The notes beneath the pieces were generated by a model that was not told the origin of the DNA, ran no database searches, and worked only from the letters and a program-made list of their open reading frames with translations. A DNA stretch of 6,975 bases from JAIVJN01 sp036732565 (GTDB lineage Bacteria > Acidobacteriota > Vicinamibacteria > Vicinamibacterales > UBA2999), in assembly GCA_036732565.1 (NCBI GenBank), contig DAINCF010000384.1, positions 1-6,975 on the forward strand. The letters are read 5' to 3'. Made by a program: the position numbers and the translations under genes. Shown here one piece after another: positions 5,821 to 6,975 of the stretch (positions within the stretch are counted from its first letter, which is position 1; each line of letters begins with the position of its first letter).

Positions 5821-6975
5821 GTTATTACAGTGTCTTCTTGCCCCGCTCCGCGGGGCGGGCCTTCGGCGATGTCTGGCTGCGATCTCGGCGTTGGCGATTG
5901 CGTCCAGCACGATGGTCGCGGCGGCCGATCAATCGCCAGCGCAGCTTCGCATCGCCTCGGCGCGTGCCATGATCGCGAAGGAGGCGTCACGTGCGGACCC
6001 GTGGAACGAGCTGGCGCTGGCGCTTTCGCGCCGCGCTCGTGAAACCGCCGATCCGGCTTTCTACAAGGAAGCGTGGGAGGCGACCGAGCGCTCATTGGAG
6101 CTCGAGCCCGGCAACCTCGAGGGGCGCAAGCTGCAGGTGTGGATCCTGCTCGGTCAGCACGAGTTTCCACGTGCGGTCGAGGCCGCGGAGCAGATCAACA
6201 AGGCGATGCCCGATGACGTGCTCGTCTACGGCTTCCTGGTCGATGGCTACGTGGAGCTCGGTCGCTACGGCGACGCCGAGAAGGCCGCGCAGTGGATGTT
6301 GGACCTCAGACCCGGCAACGTGCCGGGTCTGACCCGCGCGTCGTATCTGCGCGAGCTGTTCGGCGACCAAGACGGCGCGGTGGAGCTGCTGGACATGGCC
6401 TATCGGCGCACGCCGGACAGCGAAGTGGAGGATCGCGCGTGGATCCTCACGCACATCGCGCAGCTCTCGCTGCAGACCTGCCGGACGGATGTGGCCGAGC
6501 GCGTGCTGACTCAGGCGCTGACGCTGTTCCCCGACTATCACTACGCGCTCGCGCAGATGGCCGACGTGCGGCTGCAACAGGGACGCGTGGCCGACTCCGT
6601 GGCGTTTCGTGAGCGGCACTATCGCGCCGCGGCGCATCCGGAGAACCAGTACGAGCTGGGCGTGGCCCTGCACCTGGCCGGACGCGTCGACGAGGCGCGC
6701 GCCGCGTGGGCCGAGTTCGACACGGCCGCCCGTGGCGAGATGGACAGTTGGGACAACGCCAACACCGAGCTCGTCTACTACTACCTGGATCACGCCGGAC
6801 GCGCCGACGATGGGTTGGCCCTCGCTCGTCGTCAAGCGTCGAAGCGCCAGGATGTGCGCACGCTCGAAGCGTTGGCGTGGTCGCTCTTCAAGACGGGTGA
6901 TGCGCGTGCCGCACGCGCCGAGATGAAGAAGGTGCTCGACGTCGGCGTCGCGCACCCGGTGAGCTTCTATCGCGC
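5804..6975 (+). CDS. Secreted tetratricopeptide-repeat protein (3' truncated by window)
   Basis: The frame is open from 5753 to the window end, so at least 390 residues are encoded from the ATG at 5804 and the C-terminus is missing. The N-terminus resembles a signal peptide: arginines around residue 20, hydrophobic segment ISALAIASSTMVAAA ending near residue 41, then DQSPAQ. The rest is helical TPR-like: helix pairs with small and large residues at regular spacing, such as AWEATERSLELEPGNLEGRK, GYVELGRYGDAEKAAQWM, LGVALHLAGRVDEARAAWAEF and LAWSLFKTGDARAARAEM. TPR arrays mediate protein-protein contacts, so this may be a periplasmic adaptor, possibly for the DUF4331 protein encoded just upstream (inference). 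The start is uncertain. ATG 5753 would overlap the DUF4331 end by 16 bp and has AGCAGG six bases upstream; ATG 5804 gives a more normal signal peptide but a poor ribosome site; ATG 5912 would remove the signal. Confidence 0.82.
   Translation, partial: MRGSASLLQCLLAPLRGAGLRRCLAAISALAIASSTMVAAADQSPAQLRIASARAMIAKEASRADPWNELALALSRRARETADPAFYKEAWEATERSLELEPGNLEGRKLQVWILLGQHEFPRAVEAAEQINKAMPDDVLVYGFLVDGYVELGRYGDAEKAAQWMLDLRPGNVPGLTRASYLRELFGDQDGAVELLDMAYRRTPDSEVEDRAWILTHIAQLSLQTCRTDVAERVLTQALTLFPDYHYALAQMADVRLQQGRVADSVAFRERHYRAAAHPENQYELGVALHLAGRVDEARAAWAEFDTAARGEMDSWDNANTELVYYYLDHAGRADDGLALARRQASKRQDVRTLEALAWSLFKTGDARAARAEMKKVLDVGVAHPVSFYR
5840..5856 (+). repeat. GC hairpin near the start of the TPR gene
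   Basis: GCCCCGC (5840-5846) and GCGGGGC (5850-5856) form a perfect 7-bp all-GC stem with a TCC loop. It falls in the coding sequence for the signal peptide if translation starts at 5753 or 5804, or in a leader if it starts at 5912. No T-run follows on either strand, so it does not look like an intrinsic terminator. Confidence 0.5.
6306..6332 (+). repeat. Perfect 12-bp inverted repeat (hairpin) inside the TPR gene
   Basis: TCAGACCCGGCA (6306-6317) and TGCCGGGTCTGA (6321-6332) are exact reverse complements with a 3-base loop ACG. It encodes part of LDLRPGNVPGLTR. The right arm continues into a GGGTCTGACCC dyad (6325-6335). It is the longest perfect hairpin I found in the window. Confidence 0.6.

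Noticed and set aside
5840..5856. Intrinsic terminator between the DUF4331 and TPR genes
   Set aside because: The stem is strong but no T-run follows on either strand, and the TPR reading frame with its signal-peptide-like segment continues through it.

Overview
This is a GC-rich bacterial window with predominantly G/C third codon positions. It holds six gene units and no RNA genes, insertion sequences or CRISPR arrays that I can see. The mix (a DUF2252 protein, GlxA-type and CGNR zinc-finger regulators, an exported alpha/beta hydrolase, DUF4331 next to a secreted TPR protein) suits a soil bacterium with a large genome. Acidobacteriota of the Vicinamibacteria type is my best guess, but it is a guess from gene content; no phylogenetic marker is present.

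Layout. (1) 1-399 is the C-terminal end of a DUF2252 protein on the + strand. (2) 421-1350 (-) is a cysteine-synthase-family PLP enzyme. It diverges across a 75-bp gap from (3) 1426-2382 (+), a GlxA/AraC-type regulator with a DJ-1/PfpI-like sensor half and a C-terminal AraC DNA-binding half. (4) 2379-3353 (-) is a secreted alpha/beta hydrolase with an Asp nucleophile (dehalogenase/epoxide-hydrolase type). It converges on the regulator so closely that both stop codons lie in one palindromic CTAG. (5) 3483-4109 (+) is an ABATE-domain/CGNR zinc-finger transcription regulator, divergent from the hydrolase. (6) 4191-5768 (+) is an exported DUF4331 protein. (7) 5804-6975 (+) is a secreted TPR protein that runs off the window.

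The most informative non-coding DNA is the AT-richer hydrolase/CGNR intergenic region (3354-3482). It holds two TAACC-N19-GGTTA dyads with identical internal spacing. One is embedded in a 31-bp near-perfect palindrome, and the other sits over the -35 and -10 of the apparent CGNR-gene promoter. A consensus TTGACA for the hydrolase overlaps the opposite -35, so the two promoters appear to be back to back. The simplest reading is that the CGNR regulator controls the hydrolase and itself through these sites (inference). A second notable element is a perfect 10-bp inverted repeat in the DUF4331 leader whose right arm contains the Shine-Dalgarno sequence, suggesting translational control.

The genes look like two divergent regulator/enzyme pairs (PLP enzyme with GlxA-type regulator; hydrolase with CGNR regulator) followed by a same-strand run CGNR-DUF4331-TPR. 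The last two encode envelope or secreted proteins of unknown function. I found no recognised defence, mobile or biosynthetic system.
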